Origin: Nereocystis luetkeana
Taxonomy: Eukaryota; Sar; Phaeophyceae; Laminariales; Laminariaceae
NCBI GenBank assembly: GCA_031213475.1
Contig: JARUPZ010000019.1
Location: 4,503,562 to 4,567,561, forward strand
DNA length: 64,000 nt
Reading direction: 5' to 3'
Both the position numbers and the translations under genes were made by a program. Below, one piece after another: positions 36,801 through 46,656 of the stretch. The notes under the pieces are model-generated. The model did not search any database. It was not told where the DNA came from and was given only the letters and a program-made list of their open reading frames with translations. Positions within the stretch are counted from its first letter, which is position 1, and every line of letters starts with the position of its first letter.

Positions 36801-39800
36801 CGAGGAAAACTGAACAAGCGGGGGTAGGACGGGGACGGGGGGGGTCGGCCTTACGACCCCACCCAATAGTTGGAGGTGTCTCTTACCTGGTATGTGGCAG
36901 GAGGAACGGTGCTCCGTCCCGAAAGGGATGCGTGGTTAATGGTCAACTGACTCACGCAAGCAACAAATTAGTCCCCCCCCCTCCCGTTCATGCGACTCGC
37001 CGGACACCTCACGGCGCTTCGCGCTTCGTGCGAGCAAGCAATGCCTGCCTGGTCGATGAAAACCCGACATGCTCCGTCCCGGCATTGCAGGGATGCGAGG
37101 GTCCATGGTCATACGACTACGGCCATGCATGAAATTGAGTACATCCCCCCCCCCCCCCCTCCCCTCCCCTTTTTCTCGCCCCACCTGCTGCACCGAGAGC
37201 CCCAGCAAGCCCTGTACCACGACGGGGAACACATCCTGCAACCCGTCGACGCCCTCTCCACCCTCATGAGGGGGCCCATCGTCGACCACCCCCATGGAGA
37301 ACACCACGCGCCGAGGGTCTGCCAGAGCCTGGAAGGCCTCGTAGAGCCCGCCGTGCGTCCACGTCAACTCCTCGTAGCGCCCCGCGTTGACTCGCCATCT
37401 CGTTAGCTCGTCGTCGCCAAACCCACTGCCGCCGCCGCCGCCGCCGCCGCTGCTGCTGCTGCCACCGGTGTTGCTGTTGCTGTTGCTGTTGCTGCCGCTG
37501 CCGCTACCGCTTCTGCTGCCGCTTCTATCAGCGCCGCCGCCGCCGCCGCTGCTACGCTCTCCGCCGGTGCCTTTCAGTGGTCGAACAGGTCGTTAGGGGC
37601 GGGACAAGCCGAAAAAAGGCAGATTTTTATTCTTGCTTGCGGACTATTCTAAAGCAAACGCAGCGCTAGCCGCAGCAGAACAAGATAAGCCAGAGGGGGA
37701 GAAAGAAGACAGAGGATAGCGAAGAAAACACCTGAGGGAAACGCCACAGGCCTACGGTAGCAGAACCCTCCCCCCCCCCCCCCCGAAAAAACAATAAAAA
37801 AAACAAAACATCCCCACGCACCATCAGAGATAGCGGCGGCGGCAGCGGCCGGTCGTCGCCCTTCCCACTCCCTCCGTACGGACGACAACAGCCGCGAGAT
37901 ACCTCTCTCGAGTGCCGCCCCCGTACCCCCCCTCCCCCCCCCCGCGCCCCCTCCCACTTCCGCCCCTGCCGCCGCCGGCCCCGTCACCGCCGCCACCGCC
38001 GCCGCCGCCGCCTCTGCTCCTTGCCGCTCTCTCCTCGCTGTCTCCGCGTCAAGCACGATCACATCGTCCCATCCCTCCTCGTCGGCGCCCCCCTCTACAC
38101 CGCCGCCCGCTGCGCCCTCCCCTACACCGCCCCGGTCGGCCGCCCCTGCGCCGCCTGAGGCCGCGCCTGGTGCCGCGCCCGTAGCCGGACGTGCAGCCGC
38201 GCCTGCAGCCGTGCCCGGCGAGGCGCCACCGTCACCGACATCATCATCCCCACCGGCGGCGGCGTTGGCGGCATTGGCGGCCGTCAGGCGCGCCACGGAA
38301 GCGGCAGTGGAGGCTTCGATAGCGGCAGCCGCTGCCGCGAACGTGCCTGACTCCCCAGCTACCGCAAAGGCTACCGCGGCGTCGGTAGAAGCGGCGGCGG
38401 CGGCGGTGGCAGCGGCAGTCGGGGAGGGAGACGACAAGGTAGTGGACGAAGAGGAGGTGGAGGACGAGGACGAGGACGAGGAGGAGGAGGAGGAGGAGGA
38501 GGAGGAGGAGGAGGGGGAGGGTTGGGGCCCGAGGGGGTCCATCGCGGAGGGGGCGGAGAGCAAAGACTTCTCTCTGCGTGCCTTGGCGACGGCGGCCGCG
38601 GTGGTCAGGCGGGGCGTCGGCGGGCGGGGGCGAGTCACGTCGTCGTCGCCGCGGGAGGCTATGTGCCTCTTCAGAACGTCCAGAGTTTTCGACAGCTGCT
38701 CTCCGAACTATCGAGAAAAAAGTCAGAGGTGGGTGGGTGGGTGGGTGGGTGGGCGGGCGATGGGGAAAGTCAAAACAAAACATCGAAGAAGGCAGGTAAA
38801 ACTGTTTTTTAAAAAAAATTATGGGCTAGGATAAGAAAAGGGTGATGGAAGAAAGAGGGCGGCGATGGCGGGGGAGGGGGGCGGGCAAACAAACGGCAAA
38901 AACGTGGAGCTCGTCAAACAAACCGAACCACAAAAATAGCGTCTAAAAAATTCGTCACGATTCGAGTTTCAAACTGCCGTGCGGCGAAATGTTCCCGCAC
39001 ATGACGTAAAAACAACGTGAACAAATCACTTCAAAAACTTCACAACACCCAATATTCGTGCAAACATCACAAATTCGTAAAACAAACCCAAGCTGCACAT
39101 GGTAGGTAAGCTAAAAGCCAAACACAAACAATATGAAAAAAAACGAAACACGAACAAAACACACTGCTGCAAGTCTTTGGCCAAAGTCCGTGTGTAACAA
39201 CAACAAAAGCCTTACCGCAACGTGTAACCAACCCCTCTATTAACCCTCGACCCATCCCGTGTCTCACATCCGCCTGAAACGCTTCCTCGAAAGCCTCCCA
39301 GGTCATCCACTCCGCGTTCTCCCCCGCGCGCCGTGACCACCACAGCCTCGCCACGCAGTTTCTGTTCGAACGAGATCGGAGATCAAAATCGGAGATCAAG
39401 GTCGATGGTCGATATCGGAGATCGATATCGGAGATCGAAATAGGAGATCGAGGTCGGAGATCGAACAACCGCAAAATCGAAGAGGCAGGACACCACAACG
39501 GCACGACCGCAGGGCGGTCACGCAGCGGACGAAATAGCGTGTGAAGAGAATTACCGGAGCGGGGCGGACGGAGAGCGGGGGGAATAGCGGCCAAAATGAC
39601 ACATATGCACCGGAGCAAACGCATAGTCCAGCCACACGAACGCGCGTGGGGAACGTTCCACTACCATGCACAGGCCGGCAGGCACGCAGGCAGGCGATAG
39701 CTGTCCCCGAGCGAGCTTCCAAGGCAGTTAGGGTACTCGCGCGCTGCGCTAGATGCCTGGCACATACCTCGTACTGTAGGTGATTCGCTGCGCAATACAC

Positions 39801-41829
39801 CAGGTACCTGATGCTTTAACATGCGTGATTTGCGGCTACAAATATTGTGAGACTGGAAAGCGCGGCGTCTCTCACCGTACTCCGGAGGCGACGGACGTCT
39901 CCAGGGAGGCGTTCTTCTCCTCTCTCGGATTGGCCGCCTGCTTGATCAAATCCAGGACCTGAAACAAGCGCAGACCGCCGCAGCCGGGCGGATGATCGCG
40001 CGCGCGGGTGGGCGGGTAGGGGGCGTGGGCGCGAGGGGGTGGGGTCGGTGGGGGGTATTCATGTCACGAATGGCCGTAGTCGTATGACCATAGACCCTCG
40101 CATCCCTACAGTGCCGGGACGAAGCACGTCGGGTTTTCACCAATCGGGCAGACATTGCTGGCACCAAGCGCGAAGCGCCGTGAGTTGTCAGGGCGAGTCG
40201 AACGAAGGGCGAGCTGCATCTTACTAAGAAGAGACATTTGTGAAGCGGGCTTTCTTACATACGAGGTATGGATGACGGGCGGGAGGGGGGGGGGCGAGCG
40301 CGGGGGCGGGAGTGGGGTGGGGGGTCGAGGGTGCGGTGGCGGGTGGTAGTTGGGTGGGGGAAGAGAGAGATTGTGCGAGGCGTTGCACTCAGTCACTGAC
40401 CTTTTACTTTTCCTGGCCGAAACACGAAACGATTAAAAGTGCATTTGAGGTCGACCATACGTCACGGGGCATCCCCATGGAAAAAAAGCTCCCGAATGCC
40501 CCCCCCCCCTCCTCCCCCCCGTCCCGGTATTGTAGGGGTGCGAGGGTCTATGCTCATACGACTACGGCCATGCATGATATCGAGTACACACCCTCCCCCC
40601 CCCGCCTTACTCCCCTCAATTCCGGCGTCAACCATGGCACGAGTTCTTTTTTCCCTCGGAATGCTCTTCGAAGCACGAGTCGTTCCACAGACAACAATGC
40701 AATGGGCGCTGACGTTACTATCGCTAGTGAAATCTGCCACCGGGGTGGGGGGGGGGGGGGAGTGGGCGGGCTTCAAAAGCAGTTCCACCAACCGGCCGAG
40801 CTCTCAACAAGAAGGCGCCGGAAGAACACGACACATGGCGGTAGCGGTGGCATCGTAGCACAACTCAGCACGTTCATATGTATGAATATCACACACACGC
40901 ATGTCACGCTGATACATCGCACCGCGACGCACCGCACCGCACCGCACCGCGCTGCATCACATGACATCATCACCACACTACAGTACATCAAATTGCACCG
41001 CACCCCATCACACCGCAACGCACCCTATTACACCGCAGCGCACCGTACCGTATCAGCACCGCACCGAACGCTATTACACCGCACGGCACCGTACAACAAC
41101 GGACCACACCGTTAACCGCGGAGCTAACCCGCACCGCCAACCGAACCGCACCTTCTCCTCTAGCAAGCGCATCTCTTCCACGTACACGCCCGCCCTGAAT
41201 ACCCCGAAGTGGTTCGGCCGCCCATCGTTCAGGTTCATCAGCGTCACCCGCGCCTGCGCTGCGCAGCACTCCAGCTCCCACAGCACAGACGCCACCCCAA
41301 GCGGCAGCATTTCCTCGCCTCCCCCGCCCCCACCTCCACCCCCGGCCCCTCCCCCTCCAACACCGGTCTCCACAAAAACATTATTTGCGGGCCCTCCCTT
41401 CCTCGCCGTCCCTGCGCCGGTGGCCGCAGCGGTAGAGGTAGAGGCGCCCGCGGCGGCGGCGGCGGCGGCAGCGGCGGCAGTGGTGACGGGTCCTGCCCCC
41501 CCGTGCGCGACCGGAGACGTCACGGGGGCGCCGAAACATGTCGGTGACGGCATAGCACCCCCCAGCACCGGAGAAGATAAGCCGCCGCCGCCGCTACCAC
41601 CACCACTGCTACCGCTACCGCCGATGCCGCTCAGAGAGTCTTTACCGCCCCCACCCGCACCCCCTCCCCCACCAGCGCCGCCGCCAGCGCCGCCGCCGCT
41701 GTTGCTGCTGCTGGTGGTGTAGGCGGTAGAGGTGGCGTTATTGTGGCTACCGTTGTTGGGGCCGTTCCGCTTGCCGCTACCTCGCTTCTCGGCCTCCTGC
41801 ATGCAAACCTTCAGCCCGAGCTTCACCAC
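27358..41829 (-). CDS. RCC1-repeat protein, at least 12 exons, 5' end not found
   Basis: Exons, all minus strand: 41829-41152, 39958-39876, 39361-39268, 38707-37822, 37570-37185, 36246-36091, 34623-34501, 33664-33427, 31400-31157, 30426-30330, 29053-28924 and 27419-27358. Every junction has AG and GT, and codon phases agree from exon to exon once the one-base errors in the last exons are allowed for. The product is about 1,060 residues. The N-terminal half is mostly Ser/Gly/Ala-rich linker around short conserved blocks. From 36246 on come repeated CGG.H.A.LT..G.v..WG...G.LGhG units, the blades of an RCC1 beta-propeller. Such propellers act as guanine-exchange or protein-docking modules; which applies here cannot be said. 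More exons upstream of 41829 are likely, since the first one begins at an acceptor. Confidence 0.85.
27777..27900 (+). repeat. (CAAA)n/(CAAATAAA)n array
   Basis: AAACAAACAAACAAAC mixed with AAATAAAC over about 120 bp in the last intron of the RCC1 gene. Confidence 0.85.
28236..28346 (-). mobile_element. Stowaway-like MITE, copy 8
   Basis: Perfect-looking ends CTATTACGGGGGACCATAG and CTATGGTCCCCCGTAATAG, consistent with a TA target duplication outside TTACGGGGG. It lies in the last intron of the RCC1 gene. Confidence 0.88.
28648..28757 (+). mobile_element. Stowaway-like MITE, copy 9
   Basis: Ends GTACGGGGGACCATAGTTAA and ACTATGGTCCCCCGTAATA, in the last intron of the RCC1 gene about 300 bp from copy 8 and in the opposite orientation. 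Confidence 0.88.
28924..29053 (-). CDS. RCC1 gene, exon 11: end of the propeller
   Basis: Acceptor CCGCAG, donor GTGCGT. It reads [19 protein letters not shown], then after one missing G in a GGGG run [20 protein letters not shown] and WAEV. The VACGNN.TL motif is a standard RCC1 strand. The later part is not a propeller repeat and probably begins a helical tail. Confidence 0.62.
29376..29482 (-). mobile_element. Stowaway-like MITE, copy 10
   Basis: Ends GTACGGGGGGCCATAGTAAA and ACTATGGTTCCCCGTAATAG, in an intron of the RCC1 gene. Confidence 0.85.
30277..30324 (+). repeat. (GA)n microsatellite
   Basis: About 24 GA units, ending four to five bases from the splice donor of an RCC1 gene exon, so its length could affect splicing. 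Confidence 0.95.
30330..30426 (-). CDS. RCC1 gene, exon 10: RCC1 unit with one frameshift
   Basis: It reads [20 protein letters not shown], then in the next frame [12 protein letters not shown]. One C is missing from the CCCC at the join. After correction it ends in phase 2, matching the next exon. The donor GTACTT lies directly against a (GA)n tract of about 48 bp on the plus strand. Confidence 0.68.
31157..31400 (-). CDS. RCC1 gene, exon 9: RCC1 unit with several frameshifts
   Basis: The exon starts after TTTCAG as [10 protein letters not shown], continues in another frame as [13 protein letters not shown], then GRNYQG, then QLGLGSP, then [40 protein letters not shown]. Each change of frame is explained by loss of a single base, mostly in a G or C run. 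Read across these, it is an ordinary RCC1 unit with an insertion loop. The 3' boundary (GTGGGG at 31156) also needs one missing base to keep phase. Confidence 0.7.
31450..31850 (+). repeat. (GGAT)n then (TCAA)n tetranucleotide arrays
   Basis: GGTGGGTGGATGAATGGATA units followed by AATCAATCAATCACC units, in an RCC1 gene intron. Confidence 0.88.
32363..32458. mobile_element. TTAA-flanked foldback MITE, copy 3
   Basis: TTAACCCCATTAGAACCGCA at the left, TTCTAAAGGGGTTAA at the right, with a core TTTTGGGGACAAA hairpin. It lies 150 bp left of the N gap in the RCC1 gene intron. Confidence 0.85.
32612..32711. other. Assembly gap, 100 N
   Basis: Exactly 100 N, the conventional length for a gap of unknown size, in an intron of the RCC1 gene and at the left edge of a MITE. 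Short repeats on both sides probably broke the assembly. Confidence 0.98.
32712..32909 (-). mobile_element. Stowaway-like MITE pair: copy 12 nested inside copy 11
   Basis: Copy 11 starts at the N gap (AATAGTAAACAGGACCTACG), so its left tip is lost. At TTTTACTA it is interrupted by complete copy 12 (about 32776-32882, TTACGGGGGACCATAG to CCCCCGTAA). The rest of copy 11 resumes as TAACAATGTTTGGTCCTAG. The inner copy is flanked by TA on both sides, which supports a TA target duplication. Confidence 0.82.
33318..33352 (+). repeat. Long poly(C) tract
   Basis: More than 30 consecutive C. Comparable tracts: C at 750-775, 5118-5138, 10636-10656, 10778-10798, 25759-25776, 26408-26428, 26712-26733; G at 25228-25255, 27529-27562, 29144-29169, 33818-33847. 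Confidence 0.95.
33427..33664 (-). CDS. RCC1 gene, exon 8: RCC1 unit
   Basis: 238 bp, acceptor ATTCAG, donor GTCCGT. It completes an Arg codon and then reads [60 protein letters not shown] and [19 protein letters not shown]. It is intact. A 33-base poly(C) tract lies just downstream in the intron. Confidence 0.82.
34501..34623 (-). CDS. RCC1 gene, exon 7: RCC1 unit with a one-base insertion
   Basis: 123 bp from CACCAG to GTGCGC. It starts [10 protein letters not shown] in one frame and continues [20 protein letters not shown] and DVEDRHTPS in the next. One extra G within the GGG at about 34591-34593 breaks the frame. Removing it restores both the RCC1 unit and the phase into the next exon, which shows the change is recent or an error. 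Confidence 0.75.
35838..36066 (+). repeat. (GAACC)n degenerate microsatellite
   Basis: The same pentamer as at 3721 but much diverged (ACCGGACCGAACC and so on), directly downstream of an RCC1 gene exon, in the intron. Confidence 0.9.
36091..36246 (-). CDS. RCC1 gene, exon 6: first clear RCC1 unit
   Basis: 156 bp, phase 0 at both ends, acceptor TTTTAG, donor GTGCGT. It encodes [20 protein letters not shown] and [20 protein letters not shown], then [12 protein letters not shown]. This is one canonical RCC1 blade and needs no correction. Confidence 0.85.
36296..36512 (+). repeat. (GTA)n/(GCA)n trinucleotide array, about 215 bp
   Basis: GTAGTAGTAGTAGTAG with GCA and ATA variants, just upstream of the first RCC1-unit exon on the minus strand. 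Confidence 0.93.
36982..37160 (+). repeat. Poly(C)-ended repeat, type 2
   Basis: CATGCGACTCGCCGGACACC, AACCCGACATGCTCCGTCCC, GTCATACGACTACGGCCATG, then GAGTACATCCCCC. Other copies: about 5590-5790, 10662-10800, 29655-29825, 35285-35372, 40515-40600, 45897-45950, and reverse at 40055-40235. Type 1 and type 2 often sit next to each other joined by the C tract, as here with 36864-36980. Confidence 0.82.
37185..37570 (-). CDS. RCC1 gene, exon 5: linker plus conserved block before the propeller
   Basis: 386 bp from acceptor CTGAAAG to donor CAG/GTGGGG. A Ser/Gly/Asn linker of about 55 residues is followed by [40 protein letters not shown] and a segment ending LLGLSVQQ. The last residues lead straight into the first RCC1 unit ([10 protein letters not shown]) in the next exon. 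Confidence 0.72.
37822..38707 (-). CDS. RCC1 gene, exon 4: long Ser/Ala/Gly-rich exon
   Basis: 886 bp, acceptor CGATAG, donor GTGCGT, ending in phase 1. It opens [20 protein letters not shown], then continues with Pro/Ala-rich sequence, a run of about 18 serines encoded by (TCC)n near 38463-38520, and long Ala/Gly stretches. It ends in [15 protein letters not shown]. It is probably disordered. The purity of the codon runs suggests expansion of trinucleotide repeats inside coding sequence. Confidence 0.65.
39268..39361 (-). CDS. RCC1 gene, exon 3: tryptophan-rich block
   Basis: 94 bp, acceptor GAACAG, donor GTGAGA. It reads [18 protein letters not shown] followed by [13 protein letters not shown]. 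The run of Trp and acidic residues looks like part of a small helical domain, which I cannot name. The flanking intron contains a repeat of the unit ATCGGAG(A)TCG. Confidence 0.65.
39876..39958 (-). CDS. RCC1 gene, exon 2
   Basis: 83 bp, acceptor TTTCAG, donor GTGAGA, starting in phase 0 and ending in phase 2. It encodes [20 protein letters not shown] plus a short tail ending SGV and a split Arg codon. The split codon is completed exactly by the first base of the next exon. Confidence 0.65.
40915..41105 (+). repeat. CACCGCA-type degenerate pentamer array
   Basis: CACCGCACCGCACCGCACCG passes into variants such as CATCACACCGCAACGCACC. It lies in the first RCC1 gene intron found. Confidence 0.85.
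41152..41829 (-). CDS. RCC1 gene, first exon found: N-terminal block, Gly/Ala linker, conserved block
   Basis: 226 codons, acceptor GTATAG, donor GTGCGG, phase 0 at both ends. It opens with [16 protein letters not shown], passes through about 110 residues of Gly, Ser and Ala runs, and ends in a non-repetitive block ([49 protein letters not shown]). I do not recognise the block; the predicted mix of helix and strand suggests a folded domain of its own. Confidence 0.75.
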
Positions 41830-43391
41830 CTATACATTCATAGCGTCGGCATGGATGGGCATGAAACACAACCACGGACAGGCAAACACAGCAACGACGG
41901 CGACCAAACCACGACAAGGACGGGGGCGGGGGAGGGGGGGTCAGTAAAACGGTTGTGTACATAGCCCTACTCCTAGTATCACGAGCACTTCTAGAGGCCA
42001 CAGCCGACGCAAGGTTCCCCGAATCTCTCCAGACAGGCGGCGGCAGGGGCAAGGGCTGGGCCGGGCCGAGCGCCTTTGATCACCGCAAAACACTCTGTAA
42101 ACGGAGAACCAGGCAACGTAACAAGCGGTTGTAGCAACTCCAGACTACACCGAAAGATGCCAGGTAATCATGTATCATACATACATGCACGTAGAGAGCT
42201 GTTCTACAGTAGCTCGCGAGCATTTACTATCTAGATTTCACCTATATGAATAGACGGGTTAGAATTTATATTGAAAAAAAGGCAGCGCTCTCTCGCGTGA
42301 CGAGGTTTCTGCAAGTGCAAATACACTTACATTACCCCCGGTGTGTAGTGCCGACAAACACAGCAGTGTCTACCAGGCACGTCGTACTACGCAATACACT
42401 CGTGGTCTCTAGGGATGGAATTCATAGCGGGTAGATGCCCAATGTCAACATCATCTCTAGGATCGAAGAATCGTCGAGGAAACTGGGTGTGCTTATAGTC
42501 GACGGGTAGAAAGAACGGCTGAATGGGAAGGACACACACATCATCAACAACGAACGTCTAAACAACAATGCCAACACGACCGTCACCATAACCATCTCAA
42601 CCATGACCATCACGACCACGACCGTCACGACCACTACCACGACTACCATGACCACCATGACCATGAACAACAACCATTATTACTATTAATATTAATAATA
42701 CGCAACTCCGCGCACGAGGCGTCAAAAATCGGCAAAACGTATCCCATACACATTCCGAGCATTTATAGTTCAATGCCAAAACGTGGGCACGCGAGGATAT
42801 ATATCAGCCTCGCGCAAGGCCGCCATCTGCACCGCACCCATACTATTAATATGAAATAGTTGGGATCGCAACGTATTTTACTAATAATAGTAGCATCCAC
42901 CAGTACACCTGTAGTTTATTTTCGCGATCTATAGAACAGCTGACGTGTTTTCGATTTTTTTTCAACACACTGCTGTACTCTGTGCACTACTAATAATAGT
43001 TGTGCACTGACGTTGTGCACGTACATCGCACACCAACAGCAACACGTGCGTATTCATATAGTACATATAGCAGCAGCATCAGCAGTACATGCAGGTATAT
43101 CGAAACCTGAAGGTACAGAACGAAGAAGTGTCATAAACGAACCTCGACAAGCACGAATCAAAATTGAAACCACCACACACCTGCAACCTTGAAAACACCG
43201 ATACGCGTGCGAAAATACGTGCCTGGTATCACGTACACATCAACAACAATGGGATCTGCATCTGCATCATGCACCAATCGAGGGTAGCTTGTAGGTTGTA
43301 CGGTTGTCTATCCGCCTCGTGCACGGGACGATATTGAACGAACACTAACACCTACTGCTGTAACACTAAGGCGATCAGACCCAATCAACCA
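41830..43391. other. No supported gene; possible upstream RCC1 gene exon
   Basis: A minus-strand stretch at about 42025-41965 (EIRGTLRRLWPLEVLVI) could be an upstream exon of the RCC1 gene, but its borders are unclear. The rest is TACTG/ATTAATA-rich intergenic sequence with a diverged (AC)n-ended repeat at 42436-42541 and a CATGACCA-type minisatellite at 42590-42680. Confidence 0.35.
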
Positions 43392-43766
43392 TTGGTGAAA
43401 TCGTCAGCCCCTTTGTCTCGTACATACATAGAGCAGGCTGGTAGGTACCTTCGGTACAGAGCAGTCTGTGACAACTTTTTAATCGAAGGAGCGGCAAGCT
43501 CTATGATACTGCTGCACGTTGGCCGTCCGGTCTGGGAGTCACATGGTGTGCGTACTGTGTCGCTGCTTGCCTATATACATGCGCGTGATGTCGAAAGAGA
43601 CACGCTGTCATACCAAACAAAAAACGTGAAAACACCGTATGAGTACATACAGCAGTCCCGGCTGCGGTTTAAGAGCGAGCCGTTTGCAGAGAAATATACC
43701 ACTCTTTTCCTAAAATCAAGCACCGGTTTGACTACATATCAATATAAAACCTGCTCTTGTCTCTAG
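43392..43766 (+). CDS. Unassigned ORF, about 124 codons
   Basis: An open plus-strand frame containing RYLRYRAVCDNFLIEGAASS, RPVWESHGVRTVSLLAYIHA and KTPYEYIQQSRLRFKSEPFA. Its composition is protein-like rather than repeat-like, and it lies just left of the terminal-inverted-repeat element at 43820. There is no clear ATG or splice site, and I recognise no family. It could be a fragment of a mobile element. Confidence 0.25.
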   Translation: MVKSSAPLSRTYIEQAGRYLRYRAVCDNFLIEGAASSMILLHVGRPVWESHGVRTVSLLAYIHARDVERDTLSYQTKNVKTPYEYIQQSRLRFKSEPFAEKYTTLFLKSSTGLTTYQYKTCSCL

Positions 43767-43819
43767 GGACAGTGATATAAGATAGGTCGAAATCACTAGG
43801 CACACTACCGTACCTATTT

Positions 43820-44638
43820 GGCTGGTTCCTATGCGGTTCGATTTCGAGCTTCAGATCGGTATTTTCCGATCTCGAAAAAGAACGCATCTGCATATGCAGT
43901 CCGAATGTGCAAAATCGGACCGGAATGTTCTGTATTTGAGAGTCCGATGGCCAAAAGTCGTTAGATTTTGGCCTAAAATCCGACGACTGGACCATCGGAT
44001 TTCCAAAGAGAAAAAAGGAATGGTCTCTAAATTCAAGATGTTATCCGCGCAAGCAAGCAGCAGCAGACCGATCGATGTGTTGGATGGTGACACAGCTGTG
44101 TAGCGAATTCGCTTTGCGCCCGACGCGCAGTCGGCGGTCGGCGCGTCTCTCCGTGGCCAGACTACAGTCGGCTGCCACGGACTCGGGCCTAAGAGCTCAC
44201 GAGATGTGCACTCGGCAAGCACCTCTCCGTGGATACGTACTCGTAGACCTACAGCAGCAGCAGCAGTCAGTCAGGCAGTCAGTCAGTCAGCGTGCTGGGC
44301 TCGGATGCTTCATTGTGTCAAAATGCAAAATACCAACACAGGTTGGCTCGAGCGCACTCGCACGTCTTTTCACCGCCAGACCAGAGGCAATCAGCGTGGG
44401 CTCGGACGCTTGGGTCCTACTCCGACGGTGCAGCTCACTCGGGGCGTCTCTTCGCGGCACCAGACCACAACCAAAGCATTTGGTCTCGGCGTTTGCTCCA
44501 ATCTCTTCACGCACAAAAAAAAAATCCGATCCTTTCGCATACAAAAGGAAGCTGTTTCGATTCGCCAACTTCACAAGCTCAAAATGTGATCGGGTCAAAA
44601 TATGAAGCTCAAAATCTCATCCGCATCGGAAATAGCCC
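43820..44638 (+). mobile_element. 0.8-kb terminal-inverted-repeat element, copy 1
   Basis: Begins GGCTGGTTCCTATGCGGTTC and ends ATCCGCATCGGAAATAGCCC, a degenerate terminal inverted repeat. The interior matches the copies at 52535 and 57784. An internal hairpin is built from CCGATGGCCAAAAGTCGT and its mirror at about 43940-44010. No transposase is visible. Confidence 0.75.
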
Positions 44639-45227
44639 AAGAGAGGTTTCGGTTGAATACCCCGAACCCCACTCTTACATCGAGCGTATCCAATGGACCC
44701 CTCTCAGAACTCAAGGTCAGACGTGCGGGAGTTGAGGTAGAAGCGGGTCTGCAGCGCCATGCCTTGCGCGACAGAAACTCTAATCGTAGTCTGGGAGAGT
44801 GACATCAGTCCCAGGAGTACGAAGCAAACCACGGTAGACCGACTGCGTTGAAAGTTGCAGGAAGCGGGCTGCGTGTAGCCTGGGAGGTACCGGGTACGTT
44901 TCATGCTACCGCTGTGCTGAAGCTGTGTGTTCTGCGGTGGGTACTGCCTCGGGTGAACGAGTCTCGGCTATATACCGAGCTCTCGGTACAAGACAATGTC
45001 GACAATTCCTCTCTGTTTATGGGAATAGGCGAAAGTCGCACTTACAATCAAGAGAGGTCTAGTTGACGAACGCAGGGCGGAGACGGCAGTCTGGGTAGCA
45101 AGGTACCAGGCGGATTAGCAAGGAGAACCTGGCTATACTATTAATACTCGTACCACAAGCTGCTGCCGTCACCTGGAAGGTGCTTTGGGCTTTGGTCTGC
45201 CTGTTATTTCCCCTTTGTTATTTTTCC

Positions 45228-45726
45228 TTGTTACTTTTTTCCTTGGTTCTTTGTCTTACTCTGTTTACAAGCAGTGGTGTTTTTTTCTTATTTTTATTTT
45301 TTCTTATTTTTATTTTTATTTTTTTCTTTCTTTTCTCCAGCTCGTTCTTTTTCAAGTGTTGGCCACCTCGCCTGCGGGGGGGGGGCACGACAGATTGTTT
45401 CTCTTAGATTTTGCTTTCATTTTTCTTCTTTTTCTCTTTCGATTTGTCTACCTTGTTTTTGTTTTCTCTTTGATTGTTTCTTTTCGTTTCACTATTTCAT
45501 AGATTGCGTATGTCGTGCCTGTCGTATCTAGTATGATGACATGGCTTTGCATTGCCCACTGCAGTACACACTGCACACGTGGCAACGTAGTATCTCTGTG
45601 GCGTAGCTTTGTGACCACAGAACTTGTATCTCTTCTAGGATTGAAGAATCGGCACGGACACTGGTTGTGCTGGATGTCGACGGGTAGAAAGAACGGTTTA
45701 ATGTGAAGAACACACACACACACACT
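45228..45726 (+). repeat. 0.5-kb dispersed repeat with (AC)n end, copy B
   Basis: The full-length partner of the repeat at 21694, differing mainly in the length of its T-rich tracts. It ends in (AC)n at 45710-45726. The consistent simple-sequence end suggests retroposition, but no target duplication was found. Confidence 0.82.
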
Positions 45727-46556
45727 TCGCACGGCACACCCCTATCTGGAGCTGTGCTTTTGCGATCGACCTGCACCTTCTCATAGCGCACTTTGCGCAA
45801 CAAAGCAAGGATTGTGACGCTTTGTTTGGGACTATTAATAGTGGGAGAGAAGAGTGGGTGGCTGATTCGGGTGCGACTTTTACCCCCCCCCCCCCCGGGG
45901 GTCTATGGTCATACGACTACGGCCATGCATGACAATAAGTACAGCCCCCTCCCGTGACAAGAGTAGTAGTTTACTCGTCGATGAACATAGGAGAAGGTTG
46001 GTTGTTTATGGAAGATACCGATGGTGACGCACAGCTTGCAGTCAGACCTTCAGGTTAGGCTTCTGGACGTAGCGTATGTACCCGGTGTGCGCTTCAACCT
46101 GTTCTTGCTCCATGCGGTAATGCCGAAATGCCCCGTCACGCTCGATGCTGATGAAGCTCGCGCGCTACTGTAGATAACCATCTGTCTTCCATGCGTAGGG
46201 ACGCTGGTTCGTGCGTAGAAGCCACTCGGAGAGCTCTCCGAAGCTATAGACGTAACTGGCACACGGGGGCGCGCGGTTGGTGACTCAAGACGGTAACACG
46301 GAACTATCTTTCTTGCATCATTCCCAAGCTGTCGAGCTGACTCGGTCTCACAAGGAGCAGCGACGAGTGACATCGGAAGGCTCCTCGCACATCATCCCGA
46401 TATCTGAATGTAAACATCCCCCTACCAGAACCCCTATCCAGCATGGAACTCCTCAATCTACGATGGATCTCACGTGTCGTGTTCCTGAGCACAATCAAGA
46501 TAAAAATATTATACGCACAGCAGTAGGATTGAATGAGCCTCTTGTCTCTGGGGGGG

Positions 46557-46656
46557 TATTTGACCCTTTTAGGACTGCAGTCCCGTTTTGGAGACAAACT
46601 ACTTGCAAACTGACTGGTTTCTCCCCAAAACGGGACTGCGGTTCTAAGAGGGTTGA
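46557..46656. mobile_element. TTAA-type foldback MITE, copy 4
   Basis: TTGACCCTTTTAGGACTGCAG at the left (one T of the motif list trimmed here) and GCGGTTCTAAGAGGGTTGA at the right. Both flanks read TTGA rather than TTAA, so the pair still looks like a duplication. Confidence 0.78.
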
